From positions 1 through 64,000 of the forward strand of contig NZ_SMDR01000004.1 of the NCBI RefSeq assembly GCF_006265115.1: a DNA stretch of 64,000 nucleotides. Direction: 5' to 3'. Of this stretch, positions 9,211-19,290 are shown piece by piece; the first letter of the stretch is position 1; the number at the start of each line of letters is the position of its first letter. The notes below the pieces were generated by a model. The model was not told where the DNA came from. It did not search any database and was given only the letters and a program-made list of their open reading frames with translations. The position numbers and the translations under genes are program-made. Source of the stretch: Arenimonas terrae (lineage in GTDB: Bacteria > Pseudomonadota > Gammaproteobacteria > Xanthomonadales > Xanthomonadaceae).

Positions 9211-9264
9211 GAAGGGCTCCTGTACTTTGGTCGGAGTGTAAACCGGGTGCCGCGCTGTCGAGCC

Positions 9265-9270
9265 TATAAT
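9265..9270 (+). promoter_or_regulatory. Consensus -10 hexamer close to a start codon
   Basis: A perfect TATAAT lies at 9265-9270, only 7 nt before the ATG at 9278, and there is no Shine-Dalgarno between them. Transcription from this hexamer would start at or next to the ATG, so the DedA fusion mRNA may be leaderless. No good -35 is seen 17 nt upstream. Confidence 0.5.
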
Positions 9271-9277
9271 CCCGGCC

Positions 9278-11290
9278 ATGGATTCCGCCCGGCTGGACGC
9301 ACTCGTCACCTGGATCGGCCAGCACCCGATCGCCGCGGGCCTGGTCATCTTCCTGATCGCCTTCGGCGACGCGCTGGTGATCGTCGGCGTGGCCATCCCG
9401 GCGGTACCGCTGCTGTTCGCGGTCGGCACGATGGTGGGCCTGGGCCACGTGGACGGCCTGTACGCCCTGGTCTGTGCCAGCCTCGGCGCCTTCTTCGGCG
9501 ACGGCATCAGCTTCTGGGTCGGCCACCGCTACGGTGCCCAGCTGCGCCAGCGCTGGCCCTTCTACAAGCATCCCCAGTGGCTCGAGCGCGGCGAGATCAC
9601 CTTCCGCCGGCACGGCATGAAGTCGATCGTGATGGCGCGCTACATCGGCGCCATCCGCCCGTTCGTGCCGGCCATCGCCGGCATGCTGAAGATGCGCCTG
9701 CGCCAGTACGTTCCGGCCAGCGGCCTGGCGGCGGTGATCTGGTCGGCGACCTTCCTGGCACCGGGTTGGGTGTTTGGCACCTCGCTGGAGCTGGTGGCGG
9801 CGGTGGCGGGACGGCTGGCGGTGGTGCTGGCGGTGGTGCTGGCCCTGGTGGCGCTGATCTGGGCGACGGTGTTCTACACCTGGCGCTGGCTCGGCGCCCA
9901 CACCACCGAGATGATCGAACGCGCCCTGGCCTGGTCGCATCGACACCCCGTGCTGGGCAAGTACTCCGAAGCCCTGATCGACCCGAACCGGCCCGAATCG
10001 GCCTCGCTGCTGCTGCTGGGCGTGGTGCTGCTGGCGGCTGGCTGGGGCTTCTTCACGATCCTGATCTCGGTGGGCGGCGGCAGCGCGCCGTCCCAGCTCG
10101 ACCTGGCGGTGCACCAGGCCATGTTCGGCCTGAGGAACCCCTTGGCCGACACCGCCATGGCCTTCCTGGCGACGCTGGGCGACGTCGCGGTGCTGACGCC
10201 GGCCGTGCTCGGCGTGTTCGCCTGGCTGTGGTGGCGCAAGCGCCACGCCGCGGCCTGGCACTGGCTGGCGGCACCGGCCTTCGCCCTGGTGCTGACCTGG
10301 TTCCTGGGCTACCTGCTCGACATGCCCAAGCCGCCGGCCTCGACCGCGGTGCTCGGTTTCAGCTTCCCGTCGGCGACGGTGACGATGGCGACGGTGGTCT
10401 ACGGCTTCTTCGCCGTGCTGATCGCCCGCGAACTCCCGGGCCGCCGCCGCGTCTGGCCCTACGTGGTCGCGGCGCTGGCGGTCACCCTGCTCGGCTTCGC
10501 TCGCCTGTACCTGGGCGCGCACTGGCTCAGCGACGTGCTGGCCGGCATCCTGCTAGGCCTGCTCTGGATCGCGGCCCTGGGCATCGCCTACCGGCGCCGC
10601 GTGGTGCGTTCGTTCTGGGTGCGCCCAACCGCCACCATCTTCTTCGTCGCCATCATCGGCATGGCGGTCTGGCACGGCAGCCGCAGCGCCGACGAAACCC
10701 TGGTGCGCTTCGACCCGCCGCTGGTGCGTGCGCCGCTTTCGGCCGACGCCTGGTGGCAGCAGGACTGGCAGCAGGGCCTGCCGGCGCGCCGCAACGAGCT
10801 GCACGGCGGCGACGCCTGGCCGCTGAACGTGCAGCTCGCCGGTCCGCTGGACGGCGTGCGCGCACGCCTGCTGCTGTCGGGCTGGGAAAACTACCGCACC
10901 GGCGGCTGGCACGGCCTGCTGCAGACGCTCGACAAGGGCGCCACGCCCGAGACCCTGCCGGTGCTGCCGGCAACCCACCAGGGCCGCTCCGAAGCGCTGG
11001 TGATGGTGCGCGCCGGCGCCACGCCCGGGCGCATGACCGTGCTGAGGCTGTGGGCGGCGCCGGTCAAGCTCGAGCCCGGCGACGAGCCGCTCTGGATCGG
11101 CACCGTGCAGGAACTGCAGTTCACCCGCCGCCTCGATTTCTTCAGCTTCTGGCAGGCGCAACCGGACGAGGACGCGCTGCTCGACGGCCTGCGCGCCGAC
11201 CTGCACGGGATGGAAACGGCGCTCGGCCCGCGCGACGACGACGGCCAGCGCGTGCTGCGCCTGCGCACCGCCGCACCCGGCGGCGGCTAG
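9278..11290 (+). CDS. DedA/PAP2/LssY-C fusion membrane protein
   Basis: 670-residue membrane protein with three joined parts. Residues about 1-200 are a DedA/VTT domain (GDALVIVGVAIPAVPLLFAVG, FFGDGISFWVGHRYG, ARYIGAIRPFVPAIAGM). Residues about 240-450 are a PAP2 phosphatase-like domain. Residues about 470-660 are soluble and match the LssY C-terminal type (LNVQLAGPLDGVRARLLLSGW). In the PAP2 part the third motif R409-x5-H415-x3-D419 is intact, but the PSGH motif reads P364-S-A-T367 and the K-x6-RP motif reads only DMPKPP, so two of three catalytic motifs are damaged. A role in envelope lipid turnover or transport is inferred from family membership. Confidence 0.85.
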   Translation: MDSARLDALVTWIGQHPIAAGLVIFLIAFGDALVIVGVAIPAVPLLFAVGTMVGLGHVDGLYALVCASLGAFFGDGISFWVGHRYGAQLRQRWPFYKHPQWLERGEITFRRHGMKSIVMARYIGAIRPFVPAIAGMLKMRLRQYVPASGLAAVIWSATFLAPGWVFGTSLELVAAVAGRLAVVLAVVLALVALIWATVFYTWRWLGAHTTEMIERALAWSHRHPVLGKYSEALIDPNRPESASLLLLGVVLLAAGWGFFTILISVGGGSAPSQLDLAVHQAMFGLRNPLADTAMAFLATLGDVAVLTPAVLGVFAWLWWRKRHAAAWHWLAAPAFALVLTWFLGYLLDMPKPPASTAVLGFSFPSATVTMATVVYGFFAVLIARELPGRRRVWPYVVAALAVTLLGFARLYLGAHWLSDVLAGILLGLLWIAALGIAYRRRVVRSFWVRPTATIFFVAIIGMAVWHGSRSADETLVRFDPPLVRAPLSADAWWQQDWQQGLPARRNELHGGDAWPLNVQLAGPLDGVRARLLLSGWENYRTGGWHGLLQTLDKGATPETLPVLPATHQGRSEALVMVRAGATPGRMTVLRLWAAPVKLEPGDEPLWIGTVQELQFTRRLDFFSFWQAQPDEDALLDGLRADLHGMETALGPRDDDGQRVLRLRTAAPGGG

Positions 11291-11877
11291 TCGGGCTGGA
11301 AGTCCGGCAGCCGGTCGACGAGCTGCTGCAGCCTTTCGTGCGGATCGTCCAGCTGCAGCAGCCACTGCCGCTCCGACGGCGACAGCGGCAGCCATTCCGC
11401 GAGCCGCCAACCGACGAAACCGGCCTCGGCCAGCCGCCCCTTGCCGACACCGTCGTGTTCGACGCCGGCCTTGTCGAGGATGCGCGCCAGCAGCACGCCG
11501 AGCAGGGCATGTTCGGCGCGCACGGGTTCGACCGCGGTCTCGGGCAGCCAGCGCACGTCGGCGATGATCAGCCCGTCTGCGCGCACGCGCGTGCGCTCGA
11601 CGTGGAAACGCCGGCGGCCTTCGACGGTGATGCCGAGCAGGCCGTCGTCGGTCATCGCGAAATCGACGATCGCCGCTTCGGTGCCGTGCGCGGCCGGGAT
11701 GGCCGGGGCGCCAGCTTCGTGGCCCTCGAGGATCAGGCAGATACCGAAGCCTTCGCCGCTGCGGCCGCAGCGTTTGACCAGCTCGAGATAACGCGGCTCG
11801 AAGATGCGCAGGCCCAGGCTGCCGCCCGGAAACAGCACCGACGACAGCGGGAACAACGGCAGCTCGCTCAGGGCCAC
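11287..11877 (-). CDS. Lon N-terminal (LON substrate-binding) domain protein
   Basis: 196-residue stand-alone LON domain protein without ATPase or protease parts. The start LPLFPLSSVLFPGGSLGLRIFEPRY (residues about 6-30) is the family signature, followed by GFGICLILEG and a helical C-terminus. It starts at GTG, 7 nt from the mpl stop, and its stop overlaps the convergent DedA fusion stop region by 4 nt. Its function in bacteria is not settled; it is the last gene of the adk-mpl unit. Confidence 0.87.
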   Translation of the reverse strand: MALSELPLFPLSSVLFPGGSLGLRIFEPRYLELVKRCGRSGEGFGICLILEGHEAGAPAIPAAHGTEAAIVDFAMTDDGLLGITVEGRRRFHVERTRVRADGLIIADVRWLPETAVEPVRAEHALLGVLLARILDKAGVEHDGVGKGRLAEAGFVGWRLAEWLPLSPSERQWLLQLDDPHERLQQLVDRLPDFQPD

Positions 11878-11884
11878 GCCGGGC

Positions 11885-13243
<1,359 letters not shown>

Positions 13244-13256
13244 GGCGCTCAGGATG

Positions 13257-13829
13257 TCAGGAAGCCGGCGCGGCGGGAACCGGCGGCGAAACGCCCAGGA
13301 TCAGGAAAAATTCCGCCAGCACCAGGCTCACCGCCAGCACGTAGGCGGCACCGACCGGGATCTCCAGCGCCTGACGCCAGATCGCCGCGTCCACCCGCAA
13401 CTTCCAGACGAACAGCCCGATCGCCGCCAGCGACGCCATCAGCGCCAGGCCGGAAACCTCCGCCGGCGCCGAAGGCCCCGGAGCCGCCGGCAGCACCGCC
13501 AGGGCAACCGGCACCATGGCCAGCGTGAACAGCAGCCCCGCGCCGGCCATCGCCAGCTGGGTCTGTGCCGTCCGGTTGACCATGCCGCGCAGGCGCAGCA
13601 GCCAGGCGGGCACGGCCAGCACCAGGCCCAGGGTGATCAGGACGCGTCCGGCCAGCGCGGCCAGCGGCGGATCCACGGCGAAGCGCGCCACCGCGACCTG
13701 CACCGCGACCAGGGCGAGCGCGAAGCCCAGGGTCGCCGCCGGCGAAAACGGCAGGTCCTGCGGACCGCGCCGCAGCAGGCAGAGTTCGAACAGCTGGCGC
13801 AGCAGCGCGGCCACGACGGGCCGGCTCAA
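13257..13829 (-). CDS. Conserved membrane protein, function unknown
   Basis: 190-residue integral membrane protein with about five hydrophobic helices (for example ATLGFALALVAVQVAV, VLITLGLVLAVPAWLL, LAMAGAGLLFTLAMV and AAYVLAVSLVLAEFFLIL). The proposed start is a TTG that overlaps the adk stop as TTGA; a GTG five codons later is an alternative. I do not recognise a family. Its place between adk and mpl, with a 4-nt overlap and a 13-nt gap, makes it a real translated gene despite the weak start. Confidence 0.7.
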   Translation of the reverse strand: MSRPVVAALLRQLFELCLLRRGPQDLPFSPAATLGFALALVAVQVAVARFAVDPPLAALAGRVLITLGLVLAVPAWLLRLRGMVNRTAQTQLAMAGAGLLFTLAMVPVALAVLPAAPGPSAPAEVSGLALMASLAAIGLFVWKLRVDAAIWRQALEIPVGAAYVLAVSLVLAEFFLILGVSPPVPAAPAS

Positions 13830-14404
13830 CCGATCTCGGGGGTCGGCGCCAGGGTGCTGAGGATGCGCGAGAACACCTCGTCCATGCCACCGACGCCGTC
13901 CACGCAGGCCAGGCGGCCGGAGTTGCGGTAGAAGTCCACCACCGGCGCGGTCGCGTCGTTGTAGACCGTCAGGCGGTTGCGCACCGCGTCCGGGCTGTCG
14001 TCGGCGCGGCCTTCGGCCTGCGCGCGGCCGGCCAGGCGGCCGATCAGCAGTTCGGTGTCCACGTCCAGCTGCACGGCGATGTCCACCGGCTGGTCCAACC
14101 GCTTGAGCAGGGCGTCCAGGGCATTGGCCTGGGCCAGGTTGCGCGGGTAGCCATCGAGGATGAAGCCGTTGCCGGTGTCGCCGGCGGTCAGGCGCTCTTC
14201 GAGCATGCCCAGCACGATCTCGTCCGACACCAGCGAACCGGCCTCCATCACGGCCTTGGCCTGCAGGCCCAGCGGGGTGCCCGCCTTGACCGCGGCGCGC
14301 AGCAGTTCGCCGGTGGAGATGTGCGGAACCTGCAGGTGCTCGCGCAGCCGGGTGGCCTGGGTGCCCTTGCCCGAACCGGGCGCGCCGAGAAGTACCAGTC
14401 GCAT
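13826..14404 (-). CDS. adk: Adenylate kinase
   Basis: 192-residue nucleotide kinase that interconverts ATP + AMP and 2 ADP. It carries MRLVLLGAPGSGKGTQATRL (P-loop), the AMP site HISTGELLRA, and GFILDGYPRNLAQA. The LID region is short (GRAQAEGRADDSP), so it is a short-type enzyme without the zinc LID, as in xanthomonads and actinobacteria. ATG at 14404 was chosen over an upstream in-frame ATG because the beta-strand MRLVLLG must be the N-terminus. It heads a minus-strand operon and is divergent from the PPi-phosphofructokinase gene. Confidence 0.96.
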   Translation of the reverse strand: MRLVLLGAPGSGKGTQATRLREHLQVPHISTGELLRAAVKAGTPLGLQAKAVMEAGSLVSDEIVLGMLEERLTAGDTGNGFILDGYPRNLAQANALDALLKRLDQPVDIAVQLDVDTELLIGRLAGRAQAEGRADDSPDAVRNRLTVYNDATAPVVDFYRNSGRLACVDGVGGMDEVFSRILSTLAPTPEIG

Positions 14405-14541
14405 TGCTTCAAAACCCCTATAAACAAGGACGCACGGCACCGTCTTCACCCCATTTGGCTATAGTGGGGCCGCCGACTGGCCGTGCGGACATGGAAACGC
14501 TACTGGCCGGGCGGGTCCAAGTCAATGAAAGGCAGGAAAAA

Positions 14542-15795
14542 ATGGGCAAAGGAACGCTCCTCTACGCACAGTCCGGCGGCGTCACCGCCGTCATCAACGC
14601 CACCGCCAGCGCGGTGATCCAGGCCGCCCGGGCCCGCAAGGTCAAGGTGCTGGCCGCCCGCAACGGCATCCTGGGCGCGCTGCGCGAGGACCTGGTGGAC
14701 ACCTCGAAGGAATCGGCCGCGGCCATCCGCGCCCTGGCGCACACGCCGGGCGGCGCCTTCGGGTCCTGCCGCTACAAGCTCAAGTCGCTCGAGCAGGACG
14801 GCGCGAAATACCAGCGCCTGCTCGAAGTCTTCAAGGCGCACGACGTGCGCTGGTTCCTCTACAACGGCGGCAACGATTCCGCCGACACCGCGCTCAAGCT
14901 CTCGAAGATGGCTGCGGCCTCGGGGTATCCGCTCACCTGCATCGGCGTGCCCAAGACGGTCGACAACGACCTGGTGGTCACCGACTGCTGCCCCGGTTTC
15001 GGTTCGGCGGCGAAATACACGGCGGTCTCGGTCGCCGAGGCCGCGCTCGACGTCGCGGCGATGGCCGACACGTCCACCAAGGTCTTCGTCTATGAAGTAA
15101 TGGGCCGCCACGCCGGTTGGCTGGCCGCGGCCGGCGGTCTGGCCGGTGCCGGCAAGGACGATGCGCCGCAGATCATCCTGTTCCCCGAGATCGCCTACGA
15201 CGAGGCGAAGTTCTTGGCGCGTGTGCAGGAAACGGTGAAACGCGTCGGTTGGTGCGTGGTGGTGGTGTCGGAGGGCATCCGCCACCCCGACGGCACCTTC
15301 GTCGCCGACGCCGGCGCCGGCAAGGACGCCTTCGGCCACAGCCAGCTCGGCGGCGTCGGACCGCTGCTGGCCGCGACCGTGAAGGACAAGCTGGGCCTGA
15401 AGGTGCACTGGACCGTGCCCGACTATCTGCAGCGTTCGGCCCGCCACCTGGCCTCGAAGACCGACCTGGCGCACGCCCAGGCCGTGGGCACGGCCGCGGT
15501 CGACTACGCGCTCAAGGGACTCAACGGCGTGATGCCGGTGATCGTGCGCACCAGCGACCGGCCCTACCGCTGGAAAATCGAACCGGCGGCGCTCGACCGC
15601 ATCGCCAATGCCGAGAAGACCATGCCCAAGGGCTTCATCGACAAGTCCGGCTACGGCATCACCGCCGCCTGCCGCACCTACCTCGAACCCCTGGTCCGCG
15701 GCGAGGCGCCGCCGCCCTACCGGCCGGATGGGCTGCCCAATTACGTTCGTCTCAGGCTGACCGCCGTGGCGAGGAAACTGCCTCCCTTCGGCTGA
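14542..15795 (+). CDS. pfp: Pyrophosphate-dependent 6-phosphofructokinase
   Basis: 417-residue phosphofructokinase of the PPi-using class, making fructose-1,6-bisphosphate from fructose-6-phosphate and PPi, reversibly. The phosphoryl-donor loop is GGNDSADTALK and the substrate loop is GVPKTVDNDLVVTD; the Lys in PKTVDND replaces the Gly of ATP-PFK and marks PPi use. MGRHAGWLAAA follows. GGCAGG lies 6 nt before the ATG; the longer upstream frame is rejected. No ATP-type PfkA is in the window. The gene sits opposite adk, an arrangement known in xanthomonads. Confidence 0.93.
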   Translation: MGKGTLLYAQSGGVTAVINATASAVIQAARARKVKVLAARNGILGALREDLVDTSKESAAAIRALAHTPGGAFGSCRYKLKSLEQDGAKYQRLLEVFKAHDVRWFLYNGGNDSADTALKLSKMAAASGYPLTCIGVPKTVDNDLVVTDCCPGFGSAAKYTAVSVAEAALDVAAMADTSTKVFVYEVMGRHAGWLAAAGGLAGAGKDDAPQIILFPEIAYDEAKFLARVQETVKRVGWCVVVVSEGIRHPDGTFVADAGAGKDAFGHSQLGGVGPLLAATVKDKLGLKVHWTVPDYLQRSARHLASKTDLAHAQAVGTAAVDYALKGLNGVMPVIVRTSDRPYRWKIEPAALDRIANAEKTMPKGFIDKSGYGITAACRTYLEPLVRGEAPPPYRPDGLPNYVRLRLTAVARKLPPFG

Positions 15796-15918
15796 TCCCC
15801 AGACCGTGTCCTCCGGCTGGATGGCACGGTGACCACCGGCACATCCGGGCGCGCGGAACGGCTGGGAGCATTCCTCCCCTTTGTCGACCGTCGTCATCCG
15901 CGTTCCCGGAGAACCCCA

Positions 15919-17016
15919 GTGAAACCGATCCGCCCGCTGTCCTTCCTCGCCCTGGTGCTGGGTGTCTCCGTCGCCGGGGCCGTGCTGGCCCAGGCCGGCA
16001 CCGGCAACCTCTACAGCGTCACCACCAAGATGGAGATGCAGGGCATGCCCTTCGCCATGCCGGCGAACACGGTGCAGGTCTGCGGACCCAAGGACCAGGC
16101 CAGCGACAAGATGGTGCCGGCCGACGAGAACTGCACGGTCAGCAACTTCCGCAACACCGGCAACAAGTCCAGCTTCACGATGGTCTGCCGCGGCGAGAAC
16201 CCGATGACGGCCACCGGCGAATTCGAGCGCCTCAGCGCCGACGCCTACCGCGGCCGCATGCAGATGAAGGGCGAGATGGAAGGCGAACCCATGGACATGA
16301 CCATGACGTTCGAGGGCAAGAAGATCCGCGACTGCAACTACGCCACCGAGTCGCCGGAAGCCCAGGGCCGCGCCATGCTGGCCAAGACCTGCGAAGAGCA
16401 GCTGCGCATGCCGGCCTGGCAGGCCTACGAGTCCTTCGCCGGCCCCAACGCGGTCTGCGCCAGCTTCAAGCCGCGCTACTGCAGCGCGATGCTGGCGGCC
16501 TCGCTCAAGCCGGATTTCATCCGCAATGCCGACTACACCGCGCAGGAAATGGCCAAGCACGGCGCCCAGGGCCCGACGCTCTGGACCGCGTTCCAAGCCT
16601 GCGGCACCACGCGCCCCGCGGCCCTGGCCAAGACCTGCCCGATGGCCGAGAAGACCCGCGACTACGTCTTCATCACCGGCTACTGCCCGACCCTGGTGGC
16701 CAAGGCCTGTGCCGCGGCGGACCCGGCCAAGGACTACGAGTTCGTGATCCGGAGCTGCCCGGCCCAGGCCCAGGCCGCCGCGGGCGCGCACTGCGCCGGC
16801 CGCGACTTCACCGCCATGCGCATGTCGCCCTACGCCAACTTCTGCAGCCAGTACGCCGCGGGCAGCCTGCAGCAGCGCAACGCCGGCTCGGCCGGTTCGG
16901 CCGCCCCGGGCGCGCGCCCGGCCGCGGTGCCGGCGCCCAAGCCGGAAGAGCCGGCGGCCAAGCCGTCCTGGCGCGACCGGCTCAAGAGCGCCAAGGACAA
17001 GCTCACCGGCGGCTGA
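15919..17016 (+). CDS. DUF3617 exported protein with Cys-rich C-terminal region
   Basis: 365-residue exported protein. The start is a GTG at 15919 with GGAGA 7 nt upstream, giving a clean signal peptide (KPIRPLSFLALVLGVSVAGA, cleavage near VLA-QA). Residues about 30-150 match DUF3617 (MEMQGMPFAMPANTVQVCG, FTMVCRGENPMTATGEFE, MTMTFEGKKIRDC). Residues about 155-320 form a separate Cys-rich stretch with a dozen cysteines, which I do not recognise. The C-terminus is Pro/Ala/Lys-rich (PAAVPAPKPEEPAAKPSWRD). An upstream ATG at 15829 would hide the signal peptide and is rejected. The next gene starts 3 nt after the stop. Confidence 0.8.
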   Translation: MKPIRPLSFLALVLGVSVAGAVLAQAGTGNLYSVTTKMEMQGMPFAMPANTVQVCGPKDQASDKMVPADENCTVSNFRNTGNKSSFTMVCRGENPMTATGEFERLSADAYRGRMQMKGEMEGEPMDMTMTFEGKKIRDCNYATESPEAQGRAMLAKTCEEQLRMPAWQAYESFAGPNAVCASFKPRYCSAMLAASLKPDFIRNADYTAQEMAKHGAQGPTLWTAFQACGTTRPAALAKTCPMAEKTRDYVFITGYCPTLVAKACAAADPAKDYEFVIRSCPAQAQAAAGAHCAGRDFTAMRMSPYANFCSQYAAGSLQQRNAGSAGSAAPGARPAAVPAPKPEEPAAKPSWRDRLKSAKDKLTGG

Positions 17017-17019
17017 CCG

Positions 17020-17823
17020 ATGCGTTGCTGGATGGCGCTGTGGCTGCTGATCGCAGCGCCGTCCTTCGCGGCGGCGCCCGTGGACGCCTATCCGGACGTC
17101 GCCGCCGCCTACTGGGTCGAGATCGACGGCCAGCCCGCCTGGGCCGGCCAGCCCGACCGCCGCCTGCCGATGGCCAGCCTGGCCAAGCTGATGACCGCCC
17201 TGGTGATCGCCGAAGCCGGCGGCCTGGACGAGATGGTCACGGTTGGCCCCGGCACCGCCCAGGCCACCGGCACGCGCCTGGGCCTGCGCCCGGGCGAGCG
17301 GTATGTCGCCGGCGACCTGTTCACCGCGATGCTGGTGCGCTCGGCCAACGACGCCTGCCGCGCCCTCGCCGACTGGAAGGGCGGCGACCTGGCGAGCTTC
17401 GTGGTGCGGATGAACGCCCGCGCCGCCGAGCTCGGCATGAAGGACACCCGTTTCGCCAACGCCTGCGGCCATGACGCCCCGGGCCAGGCCAGCAGCGTGC
17501 GCGACCTCGCCGTGCTGGCGCGCGCGGCGATCGCCCAGCCCCGCATCGCGCTGGACGCGCGCCGCCTGCGTTACACGCTGCGCAGCCAGGCCGGCCGCCA
17601 GTTCACGATGAACAGCACCAATGCCCTGCTGGAACAGGTGCCCGGCGCCATCGGCCTCAAGACCGGCTACACCCCCGGCGCCGGCCGCTGCCTGATCGCC
17701 CTCGCCCAGCGCGACGGCCACGAGGTGCTGGTGGTGCTGCTGCATGCGCCCGACCGCTGGTGGGACAGCGTCGCGCTGATCGAGCTGGCCTTCGACGAAG
17801 CACAACGCCGGGCCCTGCGATGA
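17020..17823 (+). CDS. D-alanyl-D-alanine carboxypeptidase (peptidase S11)
   Basis: 267-residue periplasmic serine peptidase that trims peptidoglycan stem peptides. A short signal peptide (WMALWLLIAAPSFAAA) is followed by the three penicillin-binding motifs: S53-L-A-K56 in MASLAKLMTAL, S108-A-N110 in VRSANDACRAL, and K214-T-G in GAIGLKTGYTPGAG. It lacks the C-terminal beta-domain and membrane anchor of DacA/PBP5, so it resembles PbpG-size enzymes. It is coupled by a 4-nt overlap to the next membrane protein. Confidence 0.9.
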   Translation: MRCWMALWLLIAAPSFAAAPVDAYPDVAAAYWVEIDGQPAWAGQPDRRLPMASLAKLMTALVIAEAGGLDEMVTVGPGTAQATGTRLGLRPGERYVAGDLFTAMLVRSANDACRALADWKGGDLASFVVRMNARAAELGMKDTRFANACGHDAPGQASSVRDLAVLARAAIAQPRIALDARRLRYTLRSQAGRQFTMNSTNALLEQVPGAIGLKTGYTPGAGRCLIALAQRDGHEVLVVLLHAPDRWWDSVALIELAFDEAQRRALR

Positions 17824-19223
17824 ACGGCGCGACGACGCGGCCCGTATCCGGCCGCGGGGCCGTGGCCTTGGCCGCCGTGCTGGTCGCGGTCGTGGCTGCC
17901 TATGGCGCGAGCCTGTATGCGCCGTTCCAGTTCGACGACTGGTGGGCGATCGCCGGCGATGCGCGCGTGCAGTCGCTGGCCGCCTGGTGGCAGGCACTGC
18001 CCGGCATCCGGCCCCTGCTCAAGCTCAGCCTTGCGCTGAACTGGACGCTGTCGCCTGCGCCCTGGGGATTCCGGCTGGTCAACGTCGCGGCGCACGCCGC
18101 CAACGCGCTGCTGCTGGGTTGGCTGATGCGGCACTGGCTGCCGCGGCTGGCGCCCGGCCAGCCGCATGCGGCGCCGCTGGCGCTGGCGATCGCGCTGCTG
18201 TTCCTGCTGCATCCGGCCGCCACCGAAGCGGTGACCTATGTGAGCGGCCGCTCGGTCTCGCTGATGGCGACGTTCTACCTGCTGGCGTTGTTCCTGCTCA
18301 CGCGCGCGGCGGCGTCCCCGGCCGAGCGGCGGTGGCCATGGCTGGCGGCCCTGGCTTTCGCCGCGGCGCTGGCGGTCCGCGAAACCGCGGTGACCCTGCC
18401 CTTGGCCTGGCTGCTGCTGGCGCGCTGCGCAGGCCAATCCTGGCGCGACGCGCTGCCGCCGACGCGCGGTCTGCTGGCGGTACTGCTGCTCGCCGCCGTT
18501 GCCGCCCTGCTGACCCCGGGTTACCACAGCTTCTTCGGTTGGAGCCTGCAGACCCGAGGGCTGGGGCCGCAGTTGCTCGGCCAGATCGAAGCGCATGCGT
18601 ATCTGCTCAGCCACCCGCTGCCCGGCCTCGCGCTCAACATCGATCCCGACGTGCGCGTGCCGGGCGCGTTCGAACTCCGCCACGCGCTCTGGCTGCTGAT
18701 GGCCGCGGCGGCGGGCGTCATCGCCTGGCAGCAGCGCCGCGCGCGGCCGTGGCTGCTGTTCGCGCTGGGCTGGTACCTGCTGCACCTGGCGCCGAGCAAC
18801 TCGCTGCTGCCGCGCTTCGACCTGGCCAACGACCGCCATCTCTACCTCGCGCTGCCCGGTCCAGTGATGGTTTTCGCGCTGGCGCTGGCGGCGCTGCGGC
18901 CGCCCCGGCTGGGCGGCGCCCTGCTGCTGGTCGCCATGCTGGCGCTGGGCCTGAAGACCCACGACCGCAACCACGACTACCGCAGCGAACTGGCCCTGTG
19001 GCAGGCCACCGTCGCCGCCTCGCCGGCCAAGGCCCGGCCCTGGACCAATCTCGGCTACGCCCGCCAGCAGGCCGGCGACTCGGCCGGCGCCGCGGCCGCC
19101 TACCGCTGCGCCTTGACCCTCGATCCAGACCACCGGCAGGCCGCTTGGAACCTCGCGGCCCTGGCACCGGGCCCGGTCGAATTCCGCAAGGACGACTGCC
19201 GGCTGGCGCGCGCCGGAAACTGA
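17820..19223 (+). CDS. Polytopic GT-C-like membrane protein with C-terminal TPR
   Basis: 467-residue protein with about ten membrane helices and a soluble C-terminal TPR (PWTNLGYARQQAGDSAGAAA, ALTLDPDHRQAAWNLAAL). The first periplasmic loop has FQFDDWWAIAGDARVQ, with the Asp pair typical of GT-C mannosyl/oligosaccharyl transferases, and GIRPLLKLSLALNW follows. This layout resembles TMTC-type proteins, so a lipid-linked sugar transfer to proteins or envelope polymers is a reasonable guess but not shown. ATG at 17820 overlaps the preceding stop by 4 nt and was preferred over an internal upstream frame. Confidence 0.75.
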   Translation: MNGATTRPVSGRGAVALAAVLVAVVAAYGASLYAPFQFDDWWAIAGDARVQSLAAWWQALPGIRPLLKLSLALNWTLSPAPWGFRLVNVAAHAANALLLGWLMRHWLPRLAPGQPHAAPLALAIALLFLLHPAATEAVTYVSGRSVSLMATFYLLALFLLTRAAASPAERRWPWLAALAFAAALAVRETAVTLPLAWLLLARCAGQSWRDALPPTRGLLAVLLLAAVAALLTPGYHSFFGWSLQTRGLGPQLLGQIEAHAYLLSHPLPGLALNIDPDVRVPGAFELRHALWLLMAAAAGVIAWQQRRARPWLLFALGWYLLHLAPSNSLLPRFDLANDRHLYLALPGPVMVFALALAALRPPRLGGALLLVAMLALGLKTHDRNHDYRSELALWQATVAASPAKARPWTNLGYARQQAGDSAGAAAAYRCALTLDPDHRQAAWNLAALAPGPVEFRKDDCRLARAGN

Positions 19224-19290
19224 GCAGCGCTGCCTGTTCGGAGGAAACCGGGCCTGCTAGTGTTCGCGGCAGCCCTCTCGTCGACAGTCC

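Noticed and set aside
7946-10522. 858-codon minus-strand frame running from the glyoxalase gene past the SDR gene into the DedA fusion
   Set aside because: Only the last 139 codons match a protein family; the rest overlaps well-supported genes in other frames.
14500-17997. 1165-codon minus-strand frame opposite PPi-PFK and neighbours
   Set aside because: Low-complexity antisense reading of conserved plus-strand genes; no motif found.
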